Source: Rhodopseudomonas palustris (GTDB taxonomy: Bacteria > Pseudomonadota > Alphaproteobacteria > Rhizobiales > Xanthobacteraceae). From it: a DNA stretch of 64,000 bases. The stretch lies in the NCBI RefSeq assembly GCF_013415845.1, contig NZ_CP058907.1:3658001-3722000 (forward strand), in the 5' to 3' direction. This document shows, piece by piece, positions 8,083-17,800 of the stretch. The notes under the pieces are model-generated. The model worked only from the letters and a program-made list of their open reading frames with translations. It made no database searches and was not told the origin of the DNA. How positions within the stretch are numbered: the first letter of the stretch is position 1; every line of letters begins with the position of its first letter. The translations under genes and the position numbers were made by a program.

Positions 8083-8958
8083 ATGGATAGCAGAGCCGGA
8101 GTATTGGCGTGTGTCTTGCTGGCTGTTTCCTTAGGTGGATGCGCTATCACCGGAACCGATAAGGACCCGGTGACTCCGCCGGCGACCATGGTGGCGTCGA
8201 CCAAGACCGGCGTCGTCCTCGAGCAGCTTCCTCCTCCGACCAAGAAGCTCGACGTAGCCGTCTATAACTTCCCGGACCTCACCGGTCAGAACAAGTCGAA
8301 CGACAACTTCGCGGAGTTCTCGCGCGCCGTCACGCAAGGCGGCAGCGCGATTCTCACCGATGTGTTGCTGACCGCCGGCGGCGGACATTGGTTCGACGTT
8401 GCGGAACGCGCCGACCTGCAGCCGCTGCTGCAGGAACGCCAGATCATTCAGAATACGCGATCGGCCCTGCAGGGCGAGAAGGCGCAGAGCCTGCCGCCGC
8501 TGCGATTCGCCGGCGTGCTGCTCGAAGGCGGCATCGTCGGATACGACACCAACGAGACCACCGGCGGCATCGGTGCGAACTACCTTGGTCTCGGCGGCAA
8601 CATGCAGTATCGGCAGGACATCGTCACGGTGTCACTGCGCGCGGTGAGCGTCCAGACTGGCCGTGTTCTCGCCGCCGTCACGACCACGAAGATCATCTAC
8701 TCGGTGAACGTCAGCGGCAGCGGCTTCAAGTATGTCGCGATCGACAGCTTGCTGCAGGCCGATGCGGGCTTCACCAAGAACTCTCCGACCACCCTGGCGG
8801 TGCGTGAGGGCATCCAGCTCGCCGTTTATTCGCTGATCTTCGAGGGCGTGAAGAAGGAACTTTGGAACTTCAAGGATCCGGCCGCCGGCACCGCCTTCAT
8901 GCGCGAGCTCGAGCTGCAACGGAAGGCGGCTATTCCGACCGCCCCGCCTGCGATGTGA
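8083..8958 (+). CDS. csgG: CsgG, curli secretion channel lipoprotein
   Basis: A 291-residue outer-membrane lipoprotein that forms the nonameric curli export pore. From the ATG at 8083 there is a lipoprotein signal with lipobox LGGC (Cys20). A CsgG/HfaB domain follows: VAVYNFPDLTGQ, a TDVLLTAGGGHWFDVAER stretch typical of the ring helices, and the paired transmembrane strand regions near the YLGLGGNMQYRQD and TTKIIYSVNVSGSG stretches. A TTG at 8044 is in frame but places 13 extra residues before the signal; I prefer 8083. It is the last gene of the csgH-csgA-csgF-csgG unit and is followed by a stem-loop. Confidence 0.9.
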   Translation: MDSRAGVLACVLLAVSLGGCAITGTDKDPVTPPATMVASTKTGVVLEQLPPPTKKLDVAVYNFPDLTGQNKSNDNFAEFSRAVTQGGSAILTDVLLTAGGGHWFDVAERADLQPLLQERQIIQNTRSALQGEKAQSLPPLRFAGVLLEGGIVGYDTNETTGGIGANYLGLGGNMQYRQDIVTVSLRAVSVQTGRVLAAVTTTKIIYSVNVSGSGFKYVAIDSLLQADAGFTKNSPTTLAVREGIQLAVYSLIFEGVKKELWNFKDPAAGTAFMRELELQRKAAIPTAPPAM

Positions 8959-8960
8959 TC

Positions 8961-8984
8961 CGGGACTGGTATCTCCCAGTCCCG
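8961..8984 (+). terminator. Stem-loop after csgG
   Basis: Perfect 9-bp stem (CGGGACTGG / CCAGTCCCG) with a 6-base loop, just after the csgG stop codon. There is no clear T run, so it may act as an RNA end-protecting hairpin or a weak terminator of the curli operon. Confidence 0.5.
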
Positions 8985-9210
8985 ACAGCGCTCATCGTTT
9001 GAAGAATTCGCCTGGGCGGGTCGAGAGCCGCTCCGCGCGGATCTGACTTGGCGAACGGCCGGCAACATCGGGCGCAGTTCACGCCGATGCTCTTCACTCG
9101 GACAGCAATCGTTCAGACGGTCTTTGCTTGGGGCGCCCCGCCCTGTTGAGCAACGACCAACTCGGCCGCAACGTCGAACAGGAAGCCGTCGGCACTCAGC
9201 CGAGGCGATC

Positions 9211-9600
9211 TCAGCGTGTCGGCGGCCTGGCTTGCTGGGTAGCGCTGTAGCAGGCTTGCGACGACGCGTTGCTCGGATCGCAGGACACCTGGCCATTGCT
9301 CCCGGCCGGAACGGGCGATCCACCACTCAGTTCGGGCGAGCCCTTTTTCTTCGGTGCGTCCGGCTTCAGACCGCCGGGAGGGGCTTTCGGAGCAACCAAC
9401 CCGCTCTCCGGTGAGAGCTTGGGGGCTTCTCCCGCGCGGGCCGCGAGCGGCGGAAGCATGCCGTGCGGCTGCTGGACATACACCTCGTTGGCGACCAGGA
9501 AGGTTCCGGCCTGGCCGGCCGCGGGCGACTTGACCGCGCCACTCTCCCAAACGAGACCACCGACGCTCATCACCGCCAATAGCATTGCCGGATAGGACAT
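9211..9600 (-). CDS. Secreted Pro-rich protein of the curli locus
   Basis: A 129-residue protein of unknown function. It opens with a short hydrophobic segment (MSYPAMLLAVMSVGGLVW) that could be a signal peptide. Then comes a GTFLVANEVYVQQPHG stretch resembling the EAYVSQP start of the neighbouring CsgB-like protein, then a Pro/Ala/Lys-rich low-complexity region, and two Cys near the C-terminus (SCDPS, ACYS). It sits between csgG and the CsgB-like gene. It may take the place of the missing CsgE or be a surface accessory; the sequence does not say which. Confidence 0.5.
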   Translation of the reverse strand: MSYPAMLLAVMSVGGLVWESGAVKSPAAGQAGTFLVANEVYVQQPHGMLPPLAARAGEAPKLSPESGLVAPKAPPGGLKPDAPKKKGSPELSGGSPVPAGSNGQVSCDPSNASSQACYSATQQARPPTR

Positions 9601-9734
9601 CTGCTGCTCCCTCGCGATGGGAGATCGTCCGTCCCCCGGACGATTCTCTCGATCCCGTCATTAGCATTGCCGGCCGCAAATGGCGAAGGCTTCGACCGGC
9701 GATACGCCTCAACAGGATCGCTTCGCCGCCTCGA

Positions 9735-10076
9735 CTACCGGCGCTGACTGACGATGGCGCTGTTCTGGGATCCCTGCTGGATGATGTAGGAGGAATTCCC
9801 ACCGCCCACCTGCGCCAGAAGCGCCGAGTTCAGAGTACCAGACTGAGCGACCATCGATACGTTGGCCGTGCCGGGATCAGGCATCTTAGCAGCAGCCTTC
9901 ATCAAGCGCGCGGCGCTTTCGATCGTCACCGGCACAGCGGTGGTTCGAGCGGATCCGGTCGGCGCCTGCTGCGCCTTGCCGCCGACGGGCTGGCTCACAT
10001 AGGCCTCGCTGGCCCAAGCTGGCTGATAGGCGGCGATGAAAACGGTGGCGACTGTCAGTATCCGGATGGTCCGCAT
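9735..10076 (-). CDS. CsgB-like minor curlin / nucleator
   Basis: A 113-residue secreted protein. The signal peptide ends at residue 22-23 (AWASEAYVSQP). After an Ala-rich linker, the C-terminal 40 residues hold two curlin units (VAQSGTLNSALLAQ and IIQQGSQNSAIVSQ). Few repeats, with the repeats at the C-terminus, fit a minor subunit or nucleator such as CsgB. It is read with the 129-residue gene from the far side of the curli locus, with 134 bases between them. The csgB symbol is withheld because the repeat alone does not separate CsgA from CsgB. Confidence 0.7.
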   Translation of the reverse strand: MRTIRILTVATVFIAAYQPAWASEAYVSQPVGGKAQQAPTGSARTTAVPVTIESAARLMKAAAKMPDPGTANVSMVAQSGTLNSALLAQVGGGNSSYIIQQGSQNSAIVSQRR

Positions 10077-10250
10077 CGTTGCTCCCCCTCGATTCTCTCA
10101 GTATCGGAGGTGGTTCCTTTCGAAATCGTAAGAGGCCAGCCCCGCCCGCTTGGGGAGCGACTCAGCCGTCGACGTCGATGATGGCATGCCCGTGCGCGCA
10201 CGCTCATGACTTGAAAGCGCTGCTCGGAGCCAGGAATCACATGGCGGGGA

Positions 10251-10436
10251 TCAGGCGAAGATCAGCCAGCCGATACCGGCCCACAGTCCAGAGCTGATGA
10301 AGATCGCGGCCACCCAGGGCCAAGGAGAGGAATACTGGAGTTCGGCCAGCGGGCCCGATGACGGGCCGGCTTCGTCGTCCGTATTTCCGAAGGCCGATTC
10401 GGGAACTTCGGAGAATGAAATTCCAGAGCCCTTCAT
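10251..10436 (-). CDS. Small single-helix membrane protein
   Basis: 61 residues: a polar N-terminal half and a C-terminal transmembrane helix (PWPWVAAIFISSGLWAGIGW). The ATG at 10436 is preceded on the minus strand by GGAGGGG at proper distance; an in-frame ATG at 10463 lacks a site, so 10436 is preferred. It lies between the curli locus and the phosphopantetheinyl transferase gene. Function unknown. Confidence 0.55.
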   Translation of the reverse strand: MKGSGISFSEVPESAFGNTDDEAGPSSGPLAELQYSSPWPWVAAIFISSGLWAGIGWLIFA

Positions 10437-10640
10437 TGCCCCCTCCGCCCAATGTCGTGACAATGAGCGTCAAAGGTTAACGTGAGCTTGCAAATTGACG
10501 ACGCCCCTCGGCCACTTCGCGCCAGAAGAGGACAGGTCGGAGGGATTCCGCGCCTGACTAGGCGCAACCAACGGCAAGCAGGGATCAGGAGGCCATGAGC
10601 TACCGTGCCGCCCTTGCGACGGTATGGAGGAATTTGAGGC

Positions 10641-11348
10641 CTAGCGTGTGGAAGCCGCACGCGACCGGAGGGTCTGCGCGAAGTGGAATCGGCGTACGCG
10701 GGGACGAGTCGGCAGAGCCACGCCTGCAACGGCAGCCGCCCTGGCATCCGAGCTCAGATCGATCAGCGCGAGCCGGCGACTCATCGGGCTGCGCACCGAC
10801 ACGCTCCAACTGCCGCCGTCATCCAGCGGCACCTGGAACAGCTTGGGGTCGAGCAGAAACCCCGTTCCGACAGCCTTCGCCACCGCCTCCTTGCGGGTCC
10901 ATCCCCGCAGGAAAAGATCGTTGCGGACGGATTTTTCCAAGCGATGCAGGCAAGCGGCCTCGTGCTGCTCGAAGATGGTATCGATCATTTCCGAATAGTC
11001 CGCCCTGGCGTCGCGATCCTCGACGTCGACTCCGACGGTCCCGGCCTTGGAGATCGCGATCAGCCCGGTCCGCCGGCTGTGCGAGAGATTGAAATCGATC
11101 TCTGCGGCGCGCCCAGCAACGAATGGCCGGCCGTGGGCTCCGACGACGATCGGAACCGCTTCGGCAGCCATGCCGAGGAGCTCGGAAAGCCGCAGCCGCA
11201 ACGCGGTATGAATCACACCGTAGCGATAGCGATCCTCAGCGTGGATGAACGCATCCGCCGCGGCGGTCTCGCGCGGATCCAGGAGTTGCCAATCCACCGC
11301 CCCGGCTTCATCGAAGCTGATCTCCCAGATCTCAACCGGTTCGCTCAT
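10641..11348 (-). CDS. Sfp-type 4'-phosphopantetheinyl transferase
   Basis: A 235-residue cytosolic enzyme that moves the phosphopantetheine arm of CoA onto carrier-domain serines. All family motifs are visible in order: GRPFV (about residue 72), NLSHS (about 88), GVDVED (about 103, with the Mg-binding Asp and Glu), and WTRKEAVAKAVG (about 150, with the KEA and Lys motif). It is the last gene of the NRPS-PKS operon, 15 bases after the hydrolase gene. Its obvious clients are the three carrier domains (two PCP, one ACP) encoded upstream. Dedicated transferases of this type are common in NRPS and PKS clusters. Confidence 0.92.
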   Translation of the reverse strand: MSEPVEIWEISFDEAGAVDWQLLDPRETAAADAFIHAEDRYRYGVIHTALRLRLSELLGMAAEAVPIVVGAHGRPFVAGRAAEIDFNLSHSRRTGLIAISKAGTVGVDVEDRDARADYSEMIDTIFEQHEAACLHRLEKSVRNDLFLRGWTRKEAVAKAVGTGFLLDPKLFQVPLDDGGSWSVSVRSPMSRRLALIDLSSDARAAAVAGVALPTRPRVRRFHFAQTLRSRAASTR

Positions 11349-11363
11349 GGAGCAGTGCCTGAT

Positions 11364-12464
11364 CTAATTGGCTGAACCGGCGCCCGGCCGCGGGCCGCTC
11401 GGAATGAGCCCCTCGATCTCCGTCACCGACCTGACCTCTGCAAAAGTCGTCCTGGGCGGACCTCCACGCTGGATCAGATGCCCGACAAGAAACTGCACGA
11501 GGAGCGTGTCGATGATCGCATGCATCCGCTCCGGCGCAATACGCCTGGGGGCCCACGGCCGCCAATCGCGCCAGCGATCCTCGGTGTAGAGCTGATCGGA
11601 GAAGTCCGAATGCCTCGCGCCGTCGACCATGAACACGTCCGAGCCTGACGAGCGCGCCAGCGCCAGCAGGCAGCCGAAATCCTCCCATCCGATCTTGGTC
11701 TCGTAGTTCGGACGATACGACCATGTCCGTTCTGAAGACGGCAATGACGCATACACCGCCAGAAACGGGCGCTTCAGCCCGGCGGCTGCAGGAGTGTGGA
11801 TCACCCAGCCATCGAGATCGACACCAGCCGCCAGGGCCTCATCCAACGCGAGAGCTCTCGCCGCGACGGCACCGCCGAACGAATAGCCGACCACCGCAAT
11901 CCGGGAGAAATCGGCTCCTTCAAGCATTGTGGTCGGTTGTCCGCCGCGCAGCGCCGCCAGGACGCGCTGGAGCTTGTCATATCCCAACCGAGTTCGGCGC
12001 TCACTGGTGGTCGGGAAGCTTGCGTAGTCCTGCGCGGTTTGCATGCTGAACGGCGCCAACCGGACCGTCTCGTCGGCAGGGTCAATCGCGGGATCTGGCC
12101 GGTCATGGCTGATGTCGTCCATGGCGACGACGATAAAGCCCGCGCTGGCGACGGTGGAGAGCAACACATCGTTCTCGGACCGGCGCCCACCCCACGAGGG
12201 GACGTAGATCACCAGCGGCAGCCCTCGATCAGAAGCGCCCGCCTTCACCGCGTCGCGCTGCACCGGCTGGCTCGGCCTCCAGATGCGGACCGCGATCTCT
12301 GTCTCTTGTGTGGGATCAGTCAAGACGACTTCTCCGACACGCGCCTGATCAGTTGGCTTGATGACACTGGAGGCGCGACGTTCGGCCCACATCGTGCCTC
12401 CGACCAGCACAGCCGCCGCAAGCCCTGCCACGACGAGGAGAAGCACAACGGCACCTCGGCGCAT
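11364..12464 (-). CDS. Alpha/beta hydrolase (PAF-acetylhydrolase/dienelactone-hydrolase-like)
   Basis: A 366-residue hydrolase. The N-terminal 25 residues form a signal anchor or signal peptide (VVLLLVVAGLAAAVLVGG), so the domain probably acts in the periplasm. The nucleophile elbow GYSFGG (about residue 190), the VDLDGW segment and a late GARHSDFSD His give a plausible Ser-Asp-His triad. The fold order resembles the PAF-acetylhydrolase/chlorophyllase group. It sits in the NRPS-PKS operon (69 bases after the C-TE gene, 15 before the transferase). It could edit, release or mature the product after export; the signal argues against a cytosolic type II thioesterase. Confidence 0.75.
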   Translation of the reverse strand: MRRGAVVLLLVVAGLAAAVLVGGTMWAERRASSVIKPTDQARVGEVVLTDPTQETEIAVRIWRPSQPVQRDAVKAGASDRGLPLVIYVPSWGGRRSENDVLLSTVASAGFIVVAMDDISHDRPDPAIDPADETVRLAPFSMQTAQDYASFPTTSERRTRLGYDKLQRVLAALRGGQPTTMLEGADFSRIAVVGYSFGGAVAARALALDEALAAGVDLDGWVIHTPAAAGLKRPFLAVYASLPSSERTWSYRPNYETKIGWEDFGCLLALARSSGSDVFMVDGARHSDFSDQLYTEDRWRDWRPWAPRRIAPERMHAIIDTLLVQFLVGHLIQRGGPPRTTFAEVRSVTEIEGLIPSGPRPGAGSAN

Positions 12465-12533
12465 CGTTCAGCCGGGCGCCTGCCGGAGACGTCCAGCGGG
12501 CACATCGAGATGCCTACTCGCCGACAACATCGC

Positions 12534-14843
12534 TCAACCTGCGGCGCGCTGCGCGGACCAGCGGCCCTCCCGCCGATCGATCATCCAGCTCATGTATTCG
12601 GCGATGGTGGCGACCGCGGGCTCGCGGGTCATGTCGTCGTGACCACCAGGAACGTCGAAGATCCGCAACTGCCCATTCACGACGTTGTCCCATCCCAGGC
12701 CGCGTACGAACAGCCGTCCGACACGTGATTTCGCGCTCCGGAACAGAACGACTTCGCCGTCATACGGCTTCCAGGGATACAGAGCCCTGGCGTCCAGCAA
12801 ATAGTCCATCAGCCCGTGATTGAGGAAGTCTTCGTTGGTGGCTCGTGGACGTGGCGCATCACCGTCCCTGCCGATCATTCGAACCAGTGGATTGTTCCTG
12901 ATGATCGAGTACTGCGACATCGCAGCCGCAATGCTCATGTCCCCGGACCTGACTTTCCGGATCCGTGCGACCAGATCGGGGATGATCCGATCGGTCAGTT
13001 GGACTCGCCTCAGGAAACGGTCGAACCGGCTCATCGATTCCACGTAGCCGGGCGCGACCGTGTCGAGCAGAAAGATCACCGACGCTTCGCCATTGAGGCT
13101 CTTCAGTTGCTGCGCAACTTCGAGCGCGACGTTGCCCATCAGGCACAGGCTGATCAAATAGTACGGACCGACGGGATCGTGCGCCCGGATCTGCCGAACC
13201 GCATCCGCCGCGATCCTGCAAATGCTGTCCTGATCGAGCGGCGGCAACTCAGCGTCGTCGGCCCATTGCAAGTCGATGAAGGGACGCCCCGCCGCCACCC
13301 GCTGCACCAGCGGGTAGTACAAGGACCTGTTGCTCAACGCGAAGATCGGCGGCAGCTTGCCTTCGGACTGCAGGACGCACGGCTGAAAATACGGGCGCGT
13401 GGGACGCCGGTTCGGCAGCCTGCGTTCGAGCGAGAGGGCAAGAGGAGCAACGACATCACCGGTCGGCTGATCCGCCTTCGAGGCCGGATTCGCGTTCCCC
13501 AGGTCGCTCTCGATCGGAGCGACCTGAGCCTCCAACTCCTCCGACCACGCTTTCAGCAGCGCATCGGCAGCGGCGGCAACATGATGATCGGTGTTGTACT
13601 CGCAGGAGATCCGCCACCCCTCTTGCCGCTCCACCAAGAAGAAACTGAATTCATAGAGGCAGCCCGTCGTCGCCGACGGCAGCGACACCAGTTGGAAGTC
13701 GCCGTGCCGGATCACGCCGGCCTGGCCGGTCTCGACATTGCCGGCGGCAAAGTTGATGGCGTAGCCGAGCGGCAGATCTTTCCGATCCGACAGTTCGATA
13801 CCGGCGGCGATCTCGGCGAAAGGCAGCGCCTTGTTCGCCAGTGCCTGCGAGACCTCGTCCCTGATGCGGCGCGCGTGCGTGAGCGGATCGCTCCCCGCCT
13901 CGATCCCGAGCCTCAGGACCACAGTGTTGACCACGGGGCCGACCAGATCGAACAGCAACGGATCGTCGCGGTTGGCGACCTGCGTTCCGATGACGATCTC
14001 GTCCGCCTCCAGCTTGCGGCCCAGCGCCCGCGTCAAGGCCGCACAGGTCAGCCCGTACATCGTGAAGCCTTCCTGCTGCGCCAGCGATTGCAGCGCATCC
14101 GTCAAAAGCCTCGGAAGAACACGGCTCCTAATCTCGCCGTTGCGGCCGGCATCGAGCACGCGCTGCCTGCTGGGTTTGATATCGAGTGGACACACCCCCG
14201 ACAACTTGCGACGCCAGTATTGTCGCTCATCGGCCAGTCCGTCACTCGCCAGCAACGCCGACTGCCACTGCGCATAGTCCACGTACTGAAGGCTCAACTC
14301 GCGGCAATCTGGCCTTTGACCGCGCTCCAGTGCATCGACCACTTGGGCAAATTCGTGCGCGATCAGTCCGACCGACCAGAGATCTGCGATGGCGTGATGG
14401 ATCGTTAGCAGCAGGATCGCATCGTTCGGCGAGCGCCGAAGCACGGTCGTTCGCCAGGGCGGCGCGACCAAAGGATCGAACGCCGCCCTCGCCTCCAATG
14501 ACGCAAGCCGCTCCGCCTCCGCCTGGTAGCGCTCGCTCGATAGCTGCGACAGATCGATCAGCGACAGTCTCGGCGGAGTTTCGACGACAATCTGTGAGTA
14601 GCCGTCGGCCGAGCGTTCAAATCTCGTCCGGAGCGCCTCGTGTCGCCCGGCGAGAAAGTCCAGCGCCTTCTGGATCGTCTGGTCGCGCACCGCTCCCTTC
14701 ATCTGCCAGCGCATCGCGACATTGGCCAGCGAAGAGGTTGGATTGTGTCTCTGCAGTTCGAGAAACCGCTCTTGAATGCTGGTACAGCGGACCGGTTCAA
14801 TCTCCGGCTCTTGCCCGACGGCGGAAGGGACCTGTGTCTTCAT
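12534..14843 (-). CDS. NRPS terminal protein: condensation domain + Cys-type thioesterase
   Basis: 769 residues. Residues about 12-440 are a condensation domain with HHAIADLWS (an HHxxxD motif whose usual Gly is Leu). No adenylation or carrier domain follows; instead residues about 490-760 are a thioesterase. In that domain the usual GxSxG elbow reads SLCLMG, with Cys567 (codon 13143-13145) where Ser is expected. An Asp in FLLDTVAP (about 595) and a His in VPGGHDD (about 735) complete a Cys-Asp-His set. The ATG at 14843 overlaps the TGA of the preceding megasynthase (ATGA), so the two are translationally coupled. A longer reading of the same frame upstream is the shadow of the megasynthase. 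Confidence 0.88.
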   Translation of the reverse strand: MKTQVPSAVGQEPEIEPVRCTSIQERFLELQRHNPTSSLANVAMRWQMKGAVRDQTIQKALDFLAGRHEALRTRFERSADGYSQIVVETPPRLSLIDLSQLSSERYQAEAERLASLEARAAFDPLVAPPWRTTVLRRSPNDAILLLTIHHAIADLWSVGLIAHEFAQVVDALERGQRPDCRELSLQYVDYAQWQSALLASDGLADERQYWRRKLSGVCPLDIKPSRQRVLDAGRNGEIRSRVLPRLLTDALQSLAQQEGFTMYGLTCAALTRALGRKLEADEIVIGTQVANRDDPLLFDLVGPVVNTVVLRLGIEAGSDPLTHARRIRDEVSQALANKALPFAEIAAGIELSDRKDLPLGYAINFAAGNVETGQAGVIRHGDFQLVSLPSATTGCLYEFSFFLVERQEGWRISCEYNTDHHVAAAADALLKAWSEELEAQVAPIESDLGNANPASKADQPTGDVVAPLALSLERRLPNRRPTRPYFQPCVLQSEGKLPPIFALSNRSLYYPLVQRVAAGRPFIDLQWADDAELPPLDQDSICRIAADAVRQIRAHDPVGPYYLISLCLMGNVALEVAQQLKSLNGEASVIFLLDTVAPGYVESMSRFDRFLRRVQLTDRIIPDLVARIRKVRSGDMSIAAAMSQYSIIRNNPLVRMIGRDGDAPRPRATNEDFLNHGLMDYLLDARALYPWKPYDGEVVLFRSAKSRVGRLFVRGLGWDNVVNGQLRIFDVPGGHDDMTREPAVATIAEYMSWMIDRREGRWSAQRAAG

Positions 14844-17800
14844 GTTGTCCTCGCGCGGCTCGAGGGACGCCGAAACTCGGCGAGCGATGGTGTCTTCTTG
14901 TCGGACGTCTGCGCTCTTGCCGCGACGGAAGCTCGCCGCGCCAAATCGCCCATGCTTGGATTGGTCATCAGATCTTGTGCCCGGATCGGCAGCTGCGCTT
15001 CGGAAAACCGCGCAGCCATCCGGAAAACGTGCAGACTGGTCGCACCGAGCGCGAAAACCCGGTCGTCCGGCTTGATCCCGGTTCGGTTCAACGCCGCCTC
15101 GACGATGGCGATGACCTTGGTCAGCACGTCCGGCGCCGGCTCGTCGCGCAGCTCCGCCTTCTCGATGAAGTTGACGACAATCGACGGACTGACGATCGTC
15201 GCAGACAGCGCCTTTCGGTCCAATTTGCCGTTCGCAGTCTTCGGCAATTCGGCAACCGCGACGAAGCGGTTGGGAACCATGTAGTGAGGCAGGCTGAACT
15301 GCGCCGTCTGCTGCAGGCTGTCGATGCTCACCGTCATGCCCGGCTTCGCCACGAAGGCAGCAACCAGCGCGGCGTCGGCAGTGCCGGCATTCTCGACCAT
15401 GACGGCGGCATCCACGATCTCTGGACAGGTCCGCAGCACGGACTCGATCTCTTCCAACTCGATGCGGAAGCCGCGGATCTTCACCTGCTGGTCGCGTCGG
15501 CCGAGCAGTTGAATGCCGCCGTCCGACAGTCGCACGGCCAGATCGCCGGTTCGATACAGACGCACCGTTTTGCCATCCTGCAACGAGATCACAGGAAACG
15601 CTGCGGCTGTCAGATCGGGCCGGTTGACGTAGCCTTTTGCTAGACCAAGTCCGCCAATACACAGCTCCCCGGGCGTGCCGACCGGCGCCTGCGTTCCATC
15701 GTCGGACAGGATGTAGAGATCGGTATGAGCCACCGGCTCGCCGATCACGATCGGGCGGCTGGCATCGACGATCCGCCCGCAGGCCGACCAGATCGTGGTC
15801 TCGGTCGGCCCATACATGTTCCACAGCTCGAAGCCTGCAGCGATCAGCTTCTCGGCGACGTCGCGCGGCAGCGCCTCCCCGCCGCTCAATGCCCGAAGCG
15901 GACGCGATGGCTGCAAACCAGCTTCGAGAAGCACGCGCCAAAGCGTCGGTGTGGCCTGAACAATCGTCGCAGAGCTGGTCTCGATCAGCCGAACGATGCT
16001 GTCGGGCTCAAGCAACCTGTCCTTGCCGCAGATCACGGTTCGTCCGCCGCAATACAGCGGCAGCAGCAGCTCGAGCACCGCGATGTCGAACGACACCGTG
16101 GTCACTGCGACGATCCGATCATCGGCACCGAAGCCAGGCCGGACTGCCATCGAGCCGAGGAAGTTGGCGAGTGCGCGGTGACTGATCTCGACGCCCTTCG
16201 GTGTCCCGGTCGAGCCGGACGTGAAGATCACATAGGCGGTCGAGTCCAGCACCTCTTGCGGTGGCGCCGGTTCGGGACGAGCGGACGATGCGGCATCGAT
16301 CTGTGCAGCATCACGCTCGAGATCGATGACCGGTACACCCATTTCGGCCGCAACCGGACAGTCCGCCCCTGACGTGATGAAGACCGCAACCTCGGCGGCT
16401 TCAGCCATCTGCCGAATCCGAACCACGGGCAGCAAAGGATCGACCGGGACGTAGGCGAGACCCGCCTTCGCTACGGCGACCAATGCGACCGGCAGATCAA
16501 TGCCCCGCTGAACCGCGACCGCGACCCGGGCTCCCTTGGTCGGAGCCAACGCTCTCAACCGATCCGCAATCCGATTGCTCCTGGAGTCGAGCTCGCGGTA
16601 GCGCAACACGTCGGTCTCGTACTCAACCGCAATCGCGTCAGGCGTGCGGTCGCAGTTACGCTCGATCATTTCGACCAGAGGAATATCGAAACGCGCGGCC
16701 TGCAGCGTGGTGGTTTGACCGCTTTCAAGCCCGATGACGACCGGATTCTGCAGCTTCAGTTCCTGCAGCTTGATCTCAGGCCGCTCGAGCGCTTGCGCCA
16801 AGATCTTGCGCAGCTGATCGAGCCATCGCGACACCGTCGCACGATCCAGAAGATCAGTTGCGTAATCGACCTCGATCGTGAGGTCGTCGTCGGTTTCGAT
16901 CATGTTGATGAAGATGTCGAAATTGACGAAGGCCTTTGGATTTGTATCGACCCGCGTGTCGACGCCGCGGAATGTCAGCCGAGAGCCGACCCTTTCAAGG
17001 TTGAACTGGATGTCCGACAGCGGCGTCCGGTTGATACTGCGGGGTATGTCCAGATCGCGGACCAGAGATCCCAACGTGTAGTCCTGGTGATCGAAGATCT
17101 CGTTCAGTTTCTCGTCGACGTGTCTCAGATGGTCGCAGAACGAGACCGCCAACCGAGCCGTGACTGGCACCGGCAGGAAGTTGACGCAATGCCCGACCAG
17201 ATCTTGCCGATCCAGCAAAGCCTGACCGCCCATCGGGACGGTCAAGACAACGCGCTCGTTGTCGCAAAGCCGCGCGAACAGAGTCTGCACCGAGGCAAAC
17301 AGCACGGTGAACAGCGTTACGCCCTGGCGTTTCGCCAGCTCCCTGGCGTCACGGCAGAGGTCCTGTCCCAGCCGCTCCCGCAGGGATGCACCGAAGAAGC
17401 TCTTGACCTCCGGGCGTGGGCGGTCGAGCGGAAGCTCTGAGGCGACCGGCACATTTTCGAACTGCTTCCGCCAGAATTCGATCGTGGAAGCCGAAGGCCG
17501 CGGTCGCTCCGCAGCGTGTTCGGCGAAACTCGCGGCGGGCACCAGCGACGGCGTCTTTCCGTCACGATAAGCGTTGTAGATCTCGGCCAGGTCCCCGAGC
17601 AGGACGTTCATCGACCAGCCGTCACAGATAATGTGATGCGCGGTGAAGACCAACACGTGGACGTCAGCCCCCAGACGCAGAACGCTGGCACGAACCAACG
17701 GGCCGCTGAAAAGGTCAAACGGCGTTCTTGCATCCTTGGCAAGCCACTGCGCCAGTTCTGTATCGCCATCCTCCCCGTCGAGAGCGATGATCGGAACCTC

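Noticed and set aside
12816..15643. Long plus-strand frames of 530 and 485 codons across the NRPS-PKS genes
   Set aside because: They are antisense shadows of highly conserved megasynthase domains in GC-rich DNA; no motifs, Arg/Pro-rich composition.
14844..15941. N-terminal extension of the C-TE protein frame
   Set aside because: That stretch lies over the adenylation and carrier region of the megasynthase in another frame and reads as Arg-rich shadow; the coupled ATG at 14843 is the real start.
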